From NCBI GenBank assembly GCA_023450745.1, contig JAEXGR010000018.1:1-64000 (forward strand): a stretch of DNA of 64,000 bases. Direction: 5' to 3'. Origin of the DNA: Synergistota bacterium. GTDB lineage: Bacteria; Synergistota; Synergistia; Synergistales; Synergistaceae. The position numbers were made by a program, and so were the translations under genes. This document shows positions 8,025 through 15,461 of the stretch, piece by piece. The notes beneath the pieces were generated by a model. It was not told where the DNA came from. It saw nothing but the letters and a program-made list of their open reading frames with translations, and searched no databases. The number at the start of each line of letters is the position of its first letter. Positions within the stretch are counted from its first letter, which is position 1.

Positions 8025-9098
8025 ATGGATGAAAACAACAGCCGCCCCAACAAGCTAATAGAGACGATGCGCCGCGAGAAGGAGGAGGAGACCGCCACCC
8101 TCCGTCCGCAGGCGCTCGACGACTTCATCGGCCAGAGCGGGCTGAAAGACAAGCTGACGATCTTTATGACCGCCTCGCTCCAGCGGAGCGAGCCGCTCGA
8201 CCACACGCTCTTTTACGGCCCCCCCGGCCTCGGCAAGACGACCCTCGCGGGCATCATCGCAAAAGAGATGAAGGGGACGCTGCGCATCACCACCGGCCCC
8301 GCCCTTGAACGGGCGGGCGACCTCGCGGCGATTCTCTCGAACATTCAGCCGAACGACGTCCTTTTTATCGACGAGATACACCGGATGTCGGCCAACATCG
8401 AAGAGATACTATACCCCGCGATGGAGGACTTTTCCCTCTCGATAGTCGTGGGGAAGGGCCCCCTCGCGCGCAGCATACGCCTCGCGCTGCCAAAATTCAC
8501 GCTGATCGGCGCGACGACGCGCCTCGGCCTGCTCACCTCGCCGCTGCGCGCGCGTTTTGGCATCGTAGAGCAGCTCCATCTCTATTCGCCGGAAGAGCTG
8601 ACGGCGATCGTCAAACGCGGCAGCGGCGTGCTCGGAGTGAAAATCGCCGACGACGCCGCGGAGGAGATCGGCCTCCGTTCGCGCGGAACGCCGCGTGTGG
8701 CGTTGCGCCTGCTGCGCCGCGTCCGCGACGTCGCCGAAGTCAAGCGCGCTCCCCTGATCGGACGCGACCTTTCGCGCTACGCGCTCGACATGCTGGGAGT
8801 CGACCCCGAGGGGCTTGACGAGGGAGACCGCAAATTCCTCCGCGCGCTGATAGAGCTCTTCGACGGCGGCCCCGTGGGGCTCTCCACGCTCGCCGCGGCG
8901 CTCAACGAAGACGCGCAGACGATCGAGGATATCTACGAACCATACCTGATCCAGAAAGGCCTGCTTGAGCGCACCCCGCGCGGGCGCAAGGCGACACGCA
9001 ACACCTGGGATTATCTCGGCATTCCCGTCTCGCCGCACTTTATACAGCTGCAGCAGAACCAGCAGAGCCTCTTCACCATGGAGGAGGAACTGCCATGA
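8025..9098 (+). CDS. ruvB: Holliday junction branch migration ATPase RuvB
   Basis: A 357-residue AAA+ motor. It contains LRPQALDDFIGQSGLKDKL, Walker A GPPGLGKTT near residues 65-73, Walker B VLFIDEIHRM, sensor 1 IGATTRLGLLTSPLRARFG, and the C-terminal winged-helix domain (PYLIQKGLLERTPRGR). It pumps DNA through RuvA-bound junctions. It overlaps the next small gene by four bases (ATGA), showing tight coupling. Confidence 0.96.
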   Translation: MDENNSRPNKLIETMRREKEEETATLRPQALDDFIGQSGLKDKLTIFMTASLQRSEPLDHTLFYGPPGLGKTTLAGIIAKEMKGTLRITTGPALERAGDLAAILSNIQPNDVLFIDEIHRMSANIEEILYPAMEDFSLSIVVGKGPLARSIRLALPKFTLIGATTRLGLLTSPLRARFGIVEQLHLYSPEELTAIVKRGSGVLGVKIADDAAEEIGLRSRGTPRVALRLLRRVRDVAEVKRAPLIGRDLSRYALDMLGVDPEGLDEGDRKFLRALIELFDGGPVGLSTLAAALNEDAQTIEDIYEPYLIQKGLLERTPRGRKATRNTWDYLGIPVSPHFIQLQQNQQSLFTMEEELP

Positions 9099-9316
9099 GC
9101 CAGCTCGGCAAGATGCTGATTGCGCTGGGGCTGTTCATCGCCGCGGCCGGAGTCGTGCTGATCATCGCCGGCAAGCTAAATATACCGTTTGGCAAACTGC
9201 CCGGAGATATCACTTACCAGAAGAAAAATCTCACCGTATTCGCCCCCTTCGGGACGATGCTCGTCGTGAGCGTCATCCTTACATTGATATTGAACATATT
9301 CTCAAGGTGGAAATAG
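9095..9316 (+). CDS. DUF2905 small membrane protein
   Basis: A 73-residue protein with two membrane segments (residues 6-26 and 50-70) separated by the conserved loop IPFGKLPGDITYQKKN, the hallmark of DUF2905. The function is unknown. It overlaps the end of ruvB by four bases, and the SpoIID-like gene starts on its last base, so it belongs to the same operon. The ruvB/DUF2905 pairing recurs in other bacteria from general knowledge. Confidence 0.88.
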   Translation: MSQLGKMLIALGLFIAAAGVVLIIAGKLNIPFGKLPGDITYQKKNLTVFAPFGTMLVVSVILTLILNIFSRWK

Positions 9317-10728
9317 TGAAAAAATATATTACGGCGCTTCTGTTGCTTTTTATCCTCGCGGGCGCGGCCGAAGCGCGCGACATTTCCGTCCTGCTTAAGG
9401 GAAACGCCCGTCAGTGCACGATCGGCGGCGTTTCGTATGTGATAAGAGTGGCCTCCGGCGGGGAGACGCCGGCGATCACCGGCTCCTTTTCCCTCTCTCA
9501 CGCGGGCGGGGGGGCGCTTAGCGCCGGAGCGGTAAGTTACGCCATGCCGGTCACCGTCACCTCGCCGTCCCCGATAATCATCAACGGCGTGAGCTACCAC
9601 GGGACGATCGTCTTTGAAGCCTCGTCCGCCGGCTTCAACATCGTAAACCGGGTGGACGTCGAAGAATACCTCAAGGGCGTGCTGAAAGACGAAATGAGCC
9701 CCGCCTGGCCCGCAGAGGCTCTCAAAGCCCAGGCGGTGCTGGCGCGCACCTACACGCTCTCGTCAAAGAAACACGGAAGTTACGACGTCTGCGCTCAGGT
9801 ACACTGCCAGAGCTACGGTGGCGTCGCCAGCGAATCTCCCGCCATCGACGCCGCGGTAAACGCCACGGCGGGAGAGCTGCTCAAATACGGCGGCTCCGTG
9901 GCGCAGGTCTTCTATTACGGCGACAGCGGCGGCGTCAGCGCCTCCGCAAAGGCGGTATGGGGCAAAGATATCCCGTACCTTCAGGCGCGCCCCGACCCGA
10001 TAACCTACAACAGCCCCAACGGTAGATGGCAGACGACGCTCTCCATGAGCCAGATAGCGAGCCGCCTAGCCGCCGCGGGCGTGCCGGTGGGTTCGATATC
10101 GTCGATCAGGCCCTACTCGCGCGACGAAAGCGGCCGCGTCTTGCAGCTCGAGGTAAGCGGCAGCGGCGGCACGCGGCTCGTCGCGGGAAGTAAATTCCGC
10201 CTCGCCGTCGGCGCCGACGTGGTAAAGAGTACCCTCTTTGAATTCGGCGCGGCAAGCGGCTATACGCCGGCGGCCGCGGCCGCACCGGCGGCGCAGAGCC
10301 GCCGGCAGGCGAGCTATCCGGTAATCGCCGACCGGTCGTCGATGCCCGAAAAGGATGAAGACAAACTCTACTGGATGACGCAAAACAAAATCTTCACCGT
10401 TCAGGAGCTCGTTTCGATGATCGGCAAAGAAAAAGACTATCCTAAATTCGTCGCCGAAGGCGAAGCGCGGATGAGCGGCAAAAAGACGCCCGAACCCTCG
10501 GCCGCCCCTCAGCCTTCAGCGCCGCCGGCGTACAACGCCGCCGCGGGCGCGCCGTCGCTTTCGATGAACGGCGCGTCAGGGGCTACGGCGACCATTTCCG
10601 GACGCGGCTCGGGTCACGGCGTCGGCCTGCCGCAGTGGACGGCAAAGGCGCTCGCCGAGGCCGGATGGAGCTACCGTCAAATACTTGACTATTATTTCCC
10701 CGGAACGACGCTGGAAAGAGGCAATTGA
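9316..10728 (+). CDS. SpoIID/LytB-domain secreted protein
   Basis: A 470-residue protein from GTG 9316, which directly abuts the DUF2905 stop. It has a signal peptide (MKKYITALLLLFILAGAAEA), then a SpoIID/LytB domain with VDVEEYLKGVLKDEMSPAWP and AEALKAQAVLARTYTL. After a low-complexity Ala/Pro stretch (about residues 390-420) it ends in RGSGHGVGLPQWTAKALAEA and YYFPGTTLE, the conserved end of the SpoIID fold. SpoIID is a peptidoglycan lytic transglycosylase acting on denuded glycan; in a non-spore-former this relative probably remodels the cell wall. An open frame extends upstream into ruvB, but that is out-of-context readthrough. Confidence 0.85.
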   Translation: MKKYITALLLLFILAGAAEARDISVLLKGNARQCTIGGVSYVIRVASGGETPAITGSFSLSHAGGGALSAGAVSYAMPVTVTSPSPIIINGVSYHGTIVFEASSAGFNIVNRVDVEEYLKGVLKDEMSPAWPAEALKAQAVLARTYTLSSKKHGSYDVCAQVHCQSYGGVASESPAIDAAVNATAGELLKYGGSVAQVFYYGDSGGVSASAKAVWGKDIPYLQARPDPITYNSPNGRWQTTLSMSQIASRLAAAGVPVGSISSIRPYSRDESGRVLQLEVSGSGGTRLVAGSKFRLAVGADVVKSTLFEFGAASGYTPAAAAAPAAQSRRQASYPVIADRSSMPEKDEDKLYWMTQNKIFTVQELVSMIGKEKDYPKFVAEGEARMSGKKTPEPSAAPQPSAPPAYNAAAGAPSLSMNGASGATATISGRGSGHGVGLPQWTAKALAEAGWSYRQILDYYFPGTTLERGN

Positions 10729-10733
10729 ACGAT

Positions 10734-11789
10734 ATGAAGACAGACCTTTCAAAGACCGCCGCCTACGACTATGAGCTGCCCAAGGAACTCATCGCGCAGG
10801 ACCCCGCGGAGCCGCGCGACTCGTCGCGGCTGTTGGTGGTGCACAGAGAAAGCGGCAGCACCGAAGACCGGATATTCCGCGACCTTACAGAGTACCTCCG
10901 TTCCGGCGACCTGTTGGTGATGAACGACACCCGCGTCCTGCCGGCGCGCGTCGCGGGCGTAAAAAAGAACGAAAGCGGCGACGGCGCGCGGGTGGAGATA
11001 TTCTTCCTCAACCCCGGCGCGCGGGCCAGCGAATGGACGGCCCTCGTCCGCCCGGGGCGCAAGCTGCCGGAGGGGACGAAGGTCGCGCTTGACGCGGAGA
11101 CCGAGATAACCGTGGGGGCGAGGCTCGACGACGGGCTGCGCACGATCATCTTCGCGGCGGATGCCGACCCTCTCGCGCTGATTCACCGCCTGGGCCATAC
11201 GCCGCTGCCGCATTACATCACCGAGAGCCACGCCGACCCCGAGCGCTATCAGACGGTCTACGCGAAACGTGAAAAAGAAAACTCCGTCGCCGCGCCGACC
11301 GCCGGGCTGCATTTCACGCCGGAGCTGCTGAAGAGGCTTGAGGAAAAGGGCGTGCGGCACATCTTCGTCACGCTGCAAGTAGGCCTCGGCACCTTCCGCC
11401 CCGTCAAGGCGGAAAACATCGCGGAACATGTCATGCACACGGAACTATGCGAGATACCGCCCGCAACGGCGGCGGCGATACGGCAGACCAGGGAGGGCGG
11501 CGGCCGCGTCGTCGCCGTCGGCACCACCGTCGTACGCACGCTGGAATCATTCGCGCAGCGGTACGGCGAAATCGTCCCCGGCGTGCTCGACACGAAGCTC
11601 TTCATCAGCCCCGGATACCGCTTCCAGGCGATAGACGCCCTGATAACAAACTTTCATCTGCCGATGAGCACGCTGCTGATGCTCGTCTCCGCCTTCGGCG
11701 GCTATGAGACGATGATGCGCGCCTACCGCGAGGCGGTAAATAAGCGTTACCGGTTCTTTTCCTTCGGCGACTCAATGTTTATAGAATGA
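10734..11789 (+). CDS. queA: S-adenosylmethionine:tRNA ribosyltransferase-isomerase QueA
   Basis: About 351 residues. It contains the family motifs YDYELPKELIAQDPAEPRDS, LVMNDTRVLPARV, TAGLHFTPELLKRLEEKG and the terminal YRFFSFGDSMFIE. QueA transfers and isomerises the ribosyl part of SAM onto preQ1 in tRNA to make epoxyqueuosine. The start is either ATG 10734 or TTG 10725, the latter overlapping the previous stop; AGAGG at 10716-10720 is closer to the TTG. A QueG-like protein is encoded at 1761-2636 and could serve the next step, though that is uncertain. Confidence 0.94.
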   Translation: MKTDLSKTAAYDYELPKELIAQDPAEPRDSSRLLVVHRESGSTEDRIFRDLTEYLRSGDLLVMNDTRVLPARVAGVKKNESGDGARVEIFFLNPGARASEWTALVRPGRKLPEGTKVALDAETEITVGARLDDGLRTIIFAADADPLALIHRLGHTPLPHYITESHADPERYQTVYAKREKENSVAAPTAGLHFTPELLKRLEEKGVRHIFVTLQVGLGTFRPVKAENIAEHVMHTELCEIPPATAAAIRQTREGGGRVVAVGTTVVRTLESFAQRYGEIVPGVLDTKLFISPGYRFQAIDALITNFHLPMSTLLMLVSAFGGYETMMRAYREAVNKRYRFFSFGDSMFIE

Positions 11790-11810
11790 CGGAAACGGAG
11801 ATAACAAACG

Positions 11811-12059
11811 ATGCCTACCATTATGTACGGAACAAAAAACTGCCCTGATGTACGTGAGGCGCTGCAATACATCGCCGCGGCGGGGCTGGCGGTCGAGTTT
11901 AGAAACTTTGACGACAGCGTCGCCAGCCTCAAAGAATTTGTCCGGCTGCGCGACAGCCGCGCGGAATTTGACGAAGCAAAGAAAAACGGTTCGCTCGGCA
12001 TCCCCTGCTTCGTCACGGAAGAGGGCAAAATATATTTTGAAATCGAAAGCGTCTTATAA
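11811..12059 (+). CDS. Glutaredoxin-like small protein
   Basis: An 82-residue protein beginning MPTIMYGTKNCPDVREALQY. The strand-loop-helix start and the cis-proline region GIPCFVTEEGKIYFE fit a thioredoxin/glutaredoxin fold. The usual CPxC site is CPDV, so only the first cysteine remains and any chemistry would be monothiol; a second cysteine sits at GIPC where the cis-proline loop normally lies. The partner protein is unknown. It follows queA by 21 bases and is the last gene before a bidirectional terminator. Confidence 0.7.
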   Translation: MPTIMYGTKNCPDVREALQYIAAAGLAVEFRNFDDSVASLKEFVRLRDSRAEFDEAKKNGSLGIPCFVTEEGKIYFEIESVL

Positions 12060-12095
12060 TCAGGGTGAGGCGGCAAATTTGCCGTTGTGCTGAAA

Positions 12096-12129
12096 AACGG
12101 GAAGGGGAAAGCCCTCTTCCCGTTTTTTT
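12096..12129. terminator. Bidirectional terminator
   Basis: AACGGGAAG (12096-12104) pairs with CTTCCCGTT (12116-12124), followed by seven T on the plus strand and preceded by five A, so it can also end minus-strand transcripts of the aminotransferase gene. Confidence 0.9.
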
Positions 12130-12139
12130 ATCGCGTTTT

Positions 12140-12982
12140 TTACGCCGTCAGCCAGCGCGCCAGATTTGCTAGGTAGAGCCGGTAAAGATGCGCCGCGACT
12201 GGTCCTGGGCGGCCGGAGCCGATTGTGGTATCGCCCACGCGCACGACGGAAAGCACCTCGTTGACGGTGCCGGTGATAAAGGCTTCGTCCGCGCCCGCAA
12301 GTTCTTCTTCGCGCGGACAGCGCTCCTCGACGGCAAATCCGTTTTCGCGCGCCAGCGTGAGCACGACGCTGCGCGTCACGCCGTCAAGCACTCGCCCCAC
12401 GGGAGCGGTGATTATTTTTCCCTCTTTGCAGAGGAAGAAGTTGTTCGTCATCGCCTCCGTGATTTCACCGTCAGGCATGTAAAGCGACTCGTGATTTGAC
12501 TGCCCGCGTCCGCTGAGCGGGATTAGGGCGAAGAGGTAATTTATGCTCTTGCAGAGCGGAAAAGGCCGTTCCATGCGGTTCGGTTCGAGCGCCGCGCCGC
12601 GTCTGCGCTCTTCCTCCGAGGTCTTGTTGATTCCGCCGAAGAGGACGAAAAAGCGCGGCGCGGGAAAGGAGCCCTTGTTGTTTATATCCCCGCCCGTTAT
12701 ATAGGGACGCACGAGTCCCTCTTGAGGGCAGCCGTCCACTTTGACGCCGGCCTTGATGATCTCCGGCAGCAGGGGAAGTATTTTATCGGCGGCGATTCCG
12801 GCCCGCCGCGCGCTCTGGGCGAAGCGTTCCAGGTGCATCTCCATGCCGAATAATTTACCGTCATAGATACGTATCGCCTCAAACACCGCTGCGCCGCGCT
12901 GAATGGCCATATCTGTGACGGGGAGACGGCATTCGGAGACCGGCGCGTACTTTCCATTGAGATAGCAGAGCGACATTCCCAT
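12140..12982 (-). CDS. Class IV aminotransferase (branched-chain/D-amino acid type)
   Basis: A 280-residue fold-type IV PLP enzyme. It has the N-terminal LCYLNGKYAPVSECRLPVTD and FEAIRIYDGKLFGMEMHLER, the PLP lysine in PLCKSINYLFAL, and GEITEAMTNNFFLCKEGKII with the glutamate that contacts the pyridine ring, then GVTRSVVLTLARENG. The family includes branched-chain aminotransferase, D-alanine aminotransferase and aminodeoxychorismate lyase; motifs alone do not decide. It is monocistronic, with a palindrome in its 5' leader. Confidence 0.85.
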   Translation of the reverse strand: MGMSLCYLNGKYAPVSECRLPVTDMAIQRGAAVFEAIRIYDGKLFGMEMHLERFAQSARRAGIAADKILPLLPEIIKAGVKVDGCPQEGLVRPYITGGDINNKGSFPAPRFFVLFGGINKTSEEERRRGAALEPNRMERPFPLCKSINYLFALIPLSGRGQSNHESLYMPDGEITEAMTNNFFLCKEGKIITAPVGRVLDGVTRSVVLTLARENGFAVEERCPREEELAGADEAFITGTVNEVLSVVRVGDTTIGSGRPGPVAAHLYRLYLANLARWLTA

Positions 12983-12996
12983 ACCACTTCCTTTCT

Positions 12997-13016
12997 CTGA
13001 TACTGGATGGTATCAG
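12997..13016. promoter_or_regulatory. Perfect palindrome upstream of the aminotransferase gene
   Basis: CTGATAC (12997-13003) and GTATCAG (13010-13016) form a 7-base inverted repeat with a 6-base spacer, 14 bases before the start codon. The symmetry suits a dimeric repressor operator. No regulator is identified. Confidence 0.45.
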
Positions 13017-13096
13017 TATATGGCCGGGGCGCGCGGCTGTATCTAATATTTTTCTTTTAGCGCATTTATGCCCATTTTAGCGTGAATTTAGCTGAT

Positions 13097-13136
13097 AAAA
13101 AGCGCCGCTCCGTCCTTAGTGAAAGGGCGTGCGGCG
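13097..13136 (-). terminator. Terminator of the secreted hydrolase gene
   Basis: On the minus strand a stem CGCCGC...GCGGCG (13131-13136 with 13103-13108) has a long loop and is followed by CTTTTTATC. The stem is short but the position, 60 bases past the gene's stop, is right. Confidence 0.55.
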
Positions 13137-13194
13137 ATTGGGGCTCTCTGCGTTTATTTTTCAGGTTTCGCGGCGATAAGCTTTCCTTTTGCCC

Positions 13195-15246
13195 TTAACT
13201 TCGCCGGCGAAAGCGCGCCAGAGCCGGCAGCAGCAGGAGAAGGGCCGTGGCGGCGCCGGTGCGGCAGCCGCCTGACGACGAGCCGCCGCGCGGTTCGCCG
13301 TCAGGGACAAGGTCGTCTGTGGGGTCGGCGGGAGGGTTGGCGGGGTCCACATGTTCGTCGGCGGCCACCACCGCGAAGGGAATGACGAAGATATCTGCCG
13401 AAACGGAACTTTCCCCGTTCACCGCGGTGATGCTCGTGCGCCCGGGTTTTAACGCCGTGAGCATCCCGTTTTCGTCAACGGCGGCGATGGCGGCGTCTTC
13501 CACCGTATATTGCGTGCCGTCCTTTTTATGTGAGACGTTTTTCGTCTTTCCCCTCGAATAGTTCCCGCTTATTATAACGCGGCGCGTCGTGCCGGCGCTG
13601 ATGAGGATCGGCGATTCCGGATAACAGGAGAGCGAGGTCAGCTTGCCGGCGGCGGGAGCCTCGAGCTTCTGCTTTCCGTTTTTCAAAAGCGATTCCAGCT
13701 CGCGGAGTTCCGCCTCAAATTCGGCGTCGGAGAGGGCCTCCAGCGCTGTGGAAGAAACAGCCTGCCGCGCGGCAAAAGGAGAGGCGGAGGCGGGGAAGGC
13801 CAGCGGCGACCGCGTCGGCACCGGCTCAAAGAGGGCCCCCGCCCCGGCAAGCAGCGCGTCGACCTTAGAGGCGACCGCGGCGTCTTCGCCCATCCCCATG
13901 TGCTGGCGACCGGCGATGACCTCCGCCGACTTATCACGGCTCATGACGCCGTCCCAGAGGGCGCTGGAGAGGCCGACGAGACAATCCGAATTTTCGGGGA
14001 CGAATGTGGGAATACCGCTATTGCCGTTATACCCGGCAAAGAGCGCGGGGATTTCGTTGAAGATTTTCTCGTGGGTGTAGGGGGCGACGATGCCCTCGAT
14101 TATCCGGCTGACGGCTCCCGGAATGATCAGCTCCCTGCCTGTATCGCCCGCGATCCGGTAGAGCGGCAGCCCGGCGGGAAGGTTGTCGTTGAGCAGGCGC
14201 AGTTCGGGGCTGTTGACCGCGAGGTCCCGCATCGCGCTTCCCTTGACGTTCATCCCCGCCCTGTCCATAACTTCAAAGACTTTCGCCATTTTTTCCCTGT
14301 AGTCGAAAGAGGTTTCTATCGTCTTGTCATTAAGCCAAACGGCGTCCTGCGTCACATAGGAGGCGATGCCGGAGCCGGTGTTCGGCGTCGCGAGCATGAT
14401 CAGCCGCCGCACCGCCCCCTGGTTATAATTCAGATTATTTTTATAGTATCTGTTGAGGAAAAACTTTCTCGCCATCAGGCCGCCCATACTGTGGCCGACA
14501 AGGTCTACGCGCGTCGCCTCGATCTTTTTCAGCCTCATGCCGCGGACCATGTTTTCGACCGCGCGGCAGAAGAGGTCGGAGCTCTGCGGCAGCACTTCCG
14601 AAGGCCCCTGATCGCCGGGGTACTCGAAATAGCCGGGAGCGGCGCCGCCCGCAAGGAGGGCTCCGGCGACCGTTTTGCCGTCGTTGATGTCTCCGAAGGT
14701 CTCGCCGTCTGACCAGAGGCCGTGAATGAGCACGACGGGAGCGCGGTAGATCCTAATTTCTTTGACAACGCTTTCTTCCCCCTGCGAGGCGGTAACGGCT
14801 GCGGGGGCGTATTCCCGCGCCGCGCTCCCCGGCCACTCTTCAGGAGCGGTGAGTACGGCGCTCGCCTGATATTTACCCTCCGCGCCCACAGGTTCGGGGT
14901 GAAGAATCAGCTTATCGCCGGAAATGGTGCGAGTAAGATTCTCCAGCAGCGCGCCTGGAGGTAAAGCGGCGGAAATGGTAATGTCGCCCGATGACGGCGA
15001 TTGTACGCGTATGATCAAGCGGGCGTTGCCGTCGGCGGCGAGGCCCGTGCGTTCGCGTACGGCGGGATTTACCTTGGCGACGACCTCTTCCGTCACCTGT
15101 ATCTGGTGGTTGGGGATGTAGCTGTAGCAGTCCGCCGAGAGGTTTTGGATCACGCCGCCGAGAACGTTTACATTAAGAGCGGCTTCGGCGCGTTGCGGCG
15201 CGGCAAAGAGCATGATAAGCATAACGACAGGAAAAAATCTTTTCAT
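13195..15246 (-). CDS. Secreted alpha/beta-hydrolase (lipase/esterase-like) with Ig-like domain and Synerg-CTERM tail
   Basis: A 683-residue secreted protein. Signal peptide MKRFFPVVMLIMLFAAPQRA; a beta-rich region to about residue 170; then an alpha/beta-hydrolase core with VVLIHGLWSDGETF and the nucleophile motif LVGHSMGGLMARKFF. Near residues 540-620 lies a bacterial Ig-like (BIG2) domain (ENGMLTALKPGRTSITAV). The C terminus has a flexible Asp/Pro linker, GSSSGGCRTGAATALLLLL, and ends RFRRRS: Gly-Ser-Gly-Cys, hydrophobic helix and basic end as in the Synerg-CTERM sorting signal of Synergistota. It probably hydrolyses ester or lipid substrates at the cell surface; the substrate is unknown. 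Confidence 0.85.
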   Translation of the reverse strand: MKRFFPVVMLIMLFAAPQRAEAALNVNVLGGVIQNLSADCYSYIPNHQIQVTEEVVAKVNPAVRERTGLAADGNARLIIRVQSPSSGDITISAALPPGALLENLTRTISGDKLILHPEPVGAEGKYQASAVLTAPEEWPGSAAREYAPAAVTASQGEESVVKEIRIYRAPVVLIHGLWSDGETFGDINDGKTVAGALLAGGAAPGYFEYPGDQGPSEVLPQSSDLFCRAVENMVRGMRLKKIEATRVDLVGHSMGGLMARKFFLNRYYKNNLNYNQGAVRRLIMLATPNTGSGIASYVTQDAVWLNDKTIETSFDYREKMAKVFEVMDRAGMNVKGSAMRDLAVNSPELRLLNDNLPAGLPLYRIAGDTGRELIIPGAVSRIIEGIVAPYTHEKIFNEIPALFAGYNGNSGIPTFVPENSDCLVGLSSALWDGVMSRDKSAEVIAGRQHMGMGEDAAVASKVDALLAGAGALFEPVPTRSPLAFPASASPFAARQAVSSTALEALSDAEFEAELRELESLLKNGKQKLEAPAAGKLTSLSCYPESPILISAGTTRRVIISGNYSRGKTKNVSHKKDGTQYTVEDAAIAAVDENGMLTALKPGRTSITAVNGESSVSADIFVIPFAVVAADEHVDPANPPADPTDDLVPDGEPRGGSSSGGCRTGAATALLLLLPALARFRRRS

Positions 15247-15385
15247 CTGTCCGCCTCCTGTTTTATGTTTTCCTATTTAGTTTGGGGCAACAGAGGTGGT
15301 TTTGTCAATTGGGGCGAGGCCGTTTATTGCGGGAAACAGCAAAATGGCAGGGCCGTTTTTATTGACCGGCGCAATGCTCTTTACG

Positions 15386-15414
15386 AAAAAAGGCCGCCGC
15401 TTATCTGCCGCGGC
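15386..15414 (-). terminator. Terminator of the LuxR-type regulator gene
   Basis: On the minus strand a GC-rich stem (GCCGC paired with GCGGC, about 15392-15414) is followed by TTTTTT. Just before it a second stem, GCTCCCG paired with CGGGAGC, spans about 15411-15456. Confidence 0.6.
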
Positions 15415-15461
15415 TCCCGAACACGCTTAAAGCGTAAACCTTCGCCTGCGGGAGCTTTTGT

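Noticed and set aside
8965..9315. Upstream extension of the SpoIID-like frame into ruvB
   Set aside because: The signal peptide starts at GTG 9316, directly at the preceding stop; the extension is overlapped by ruvB and DUF2905 genes.
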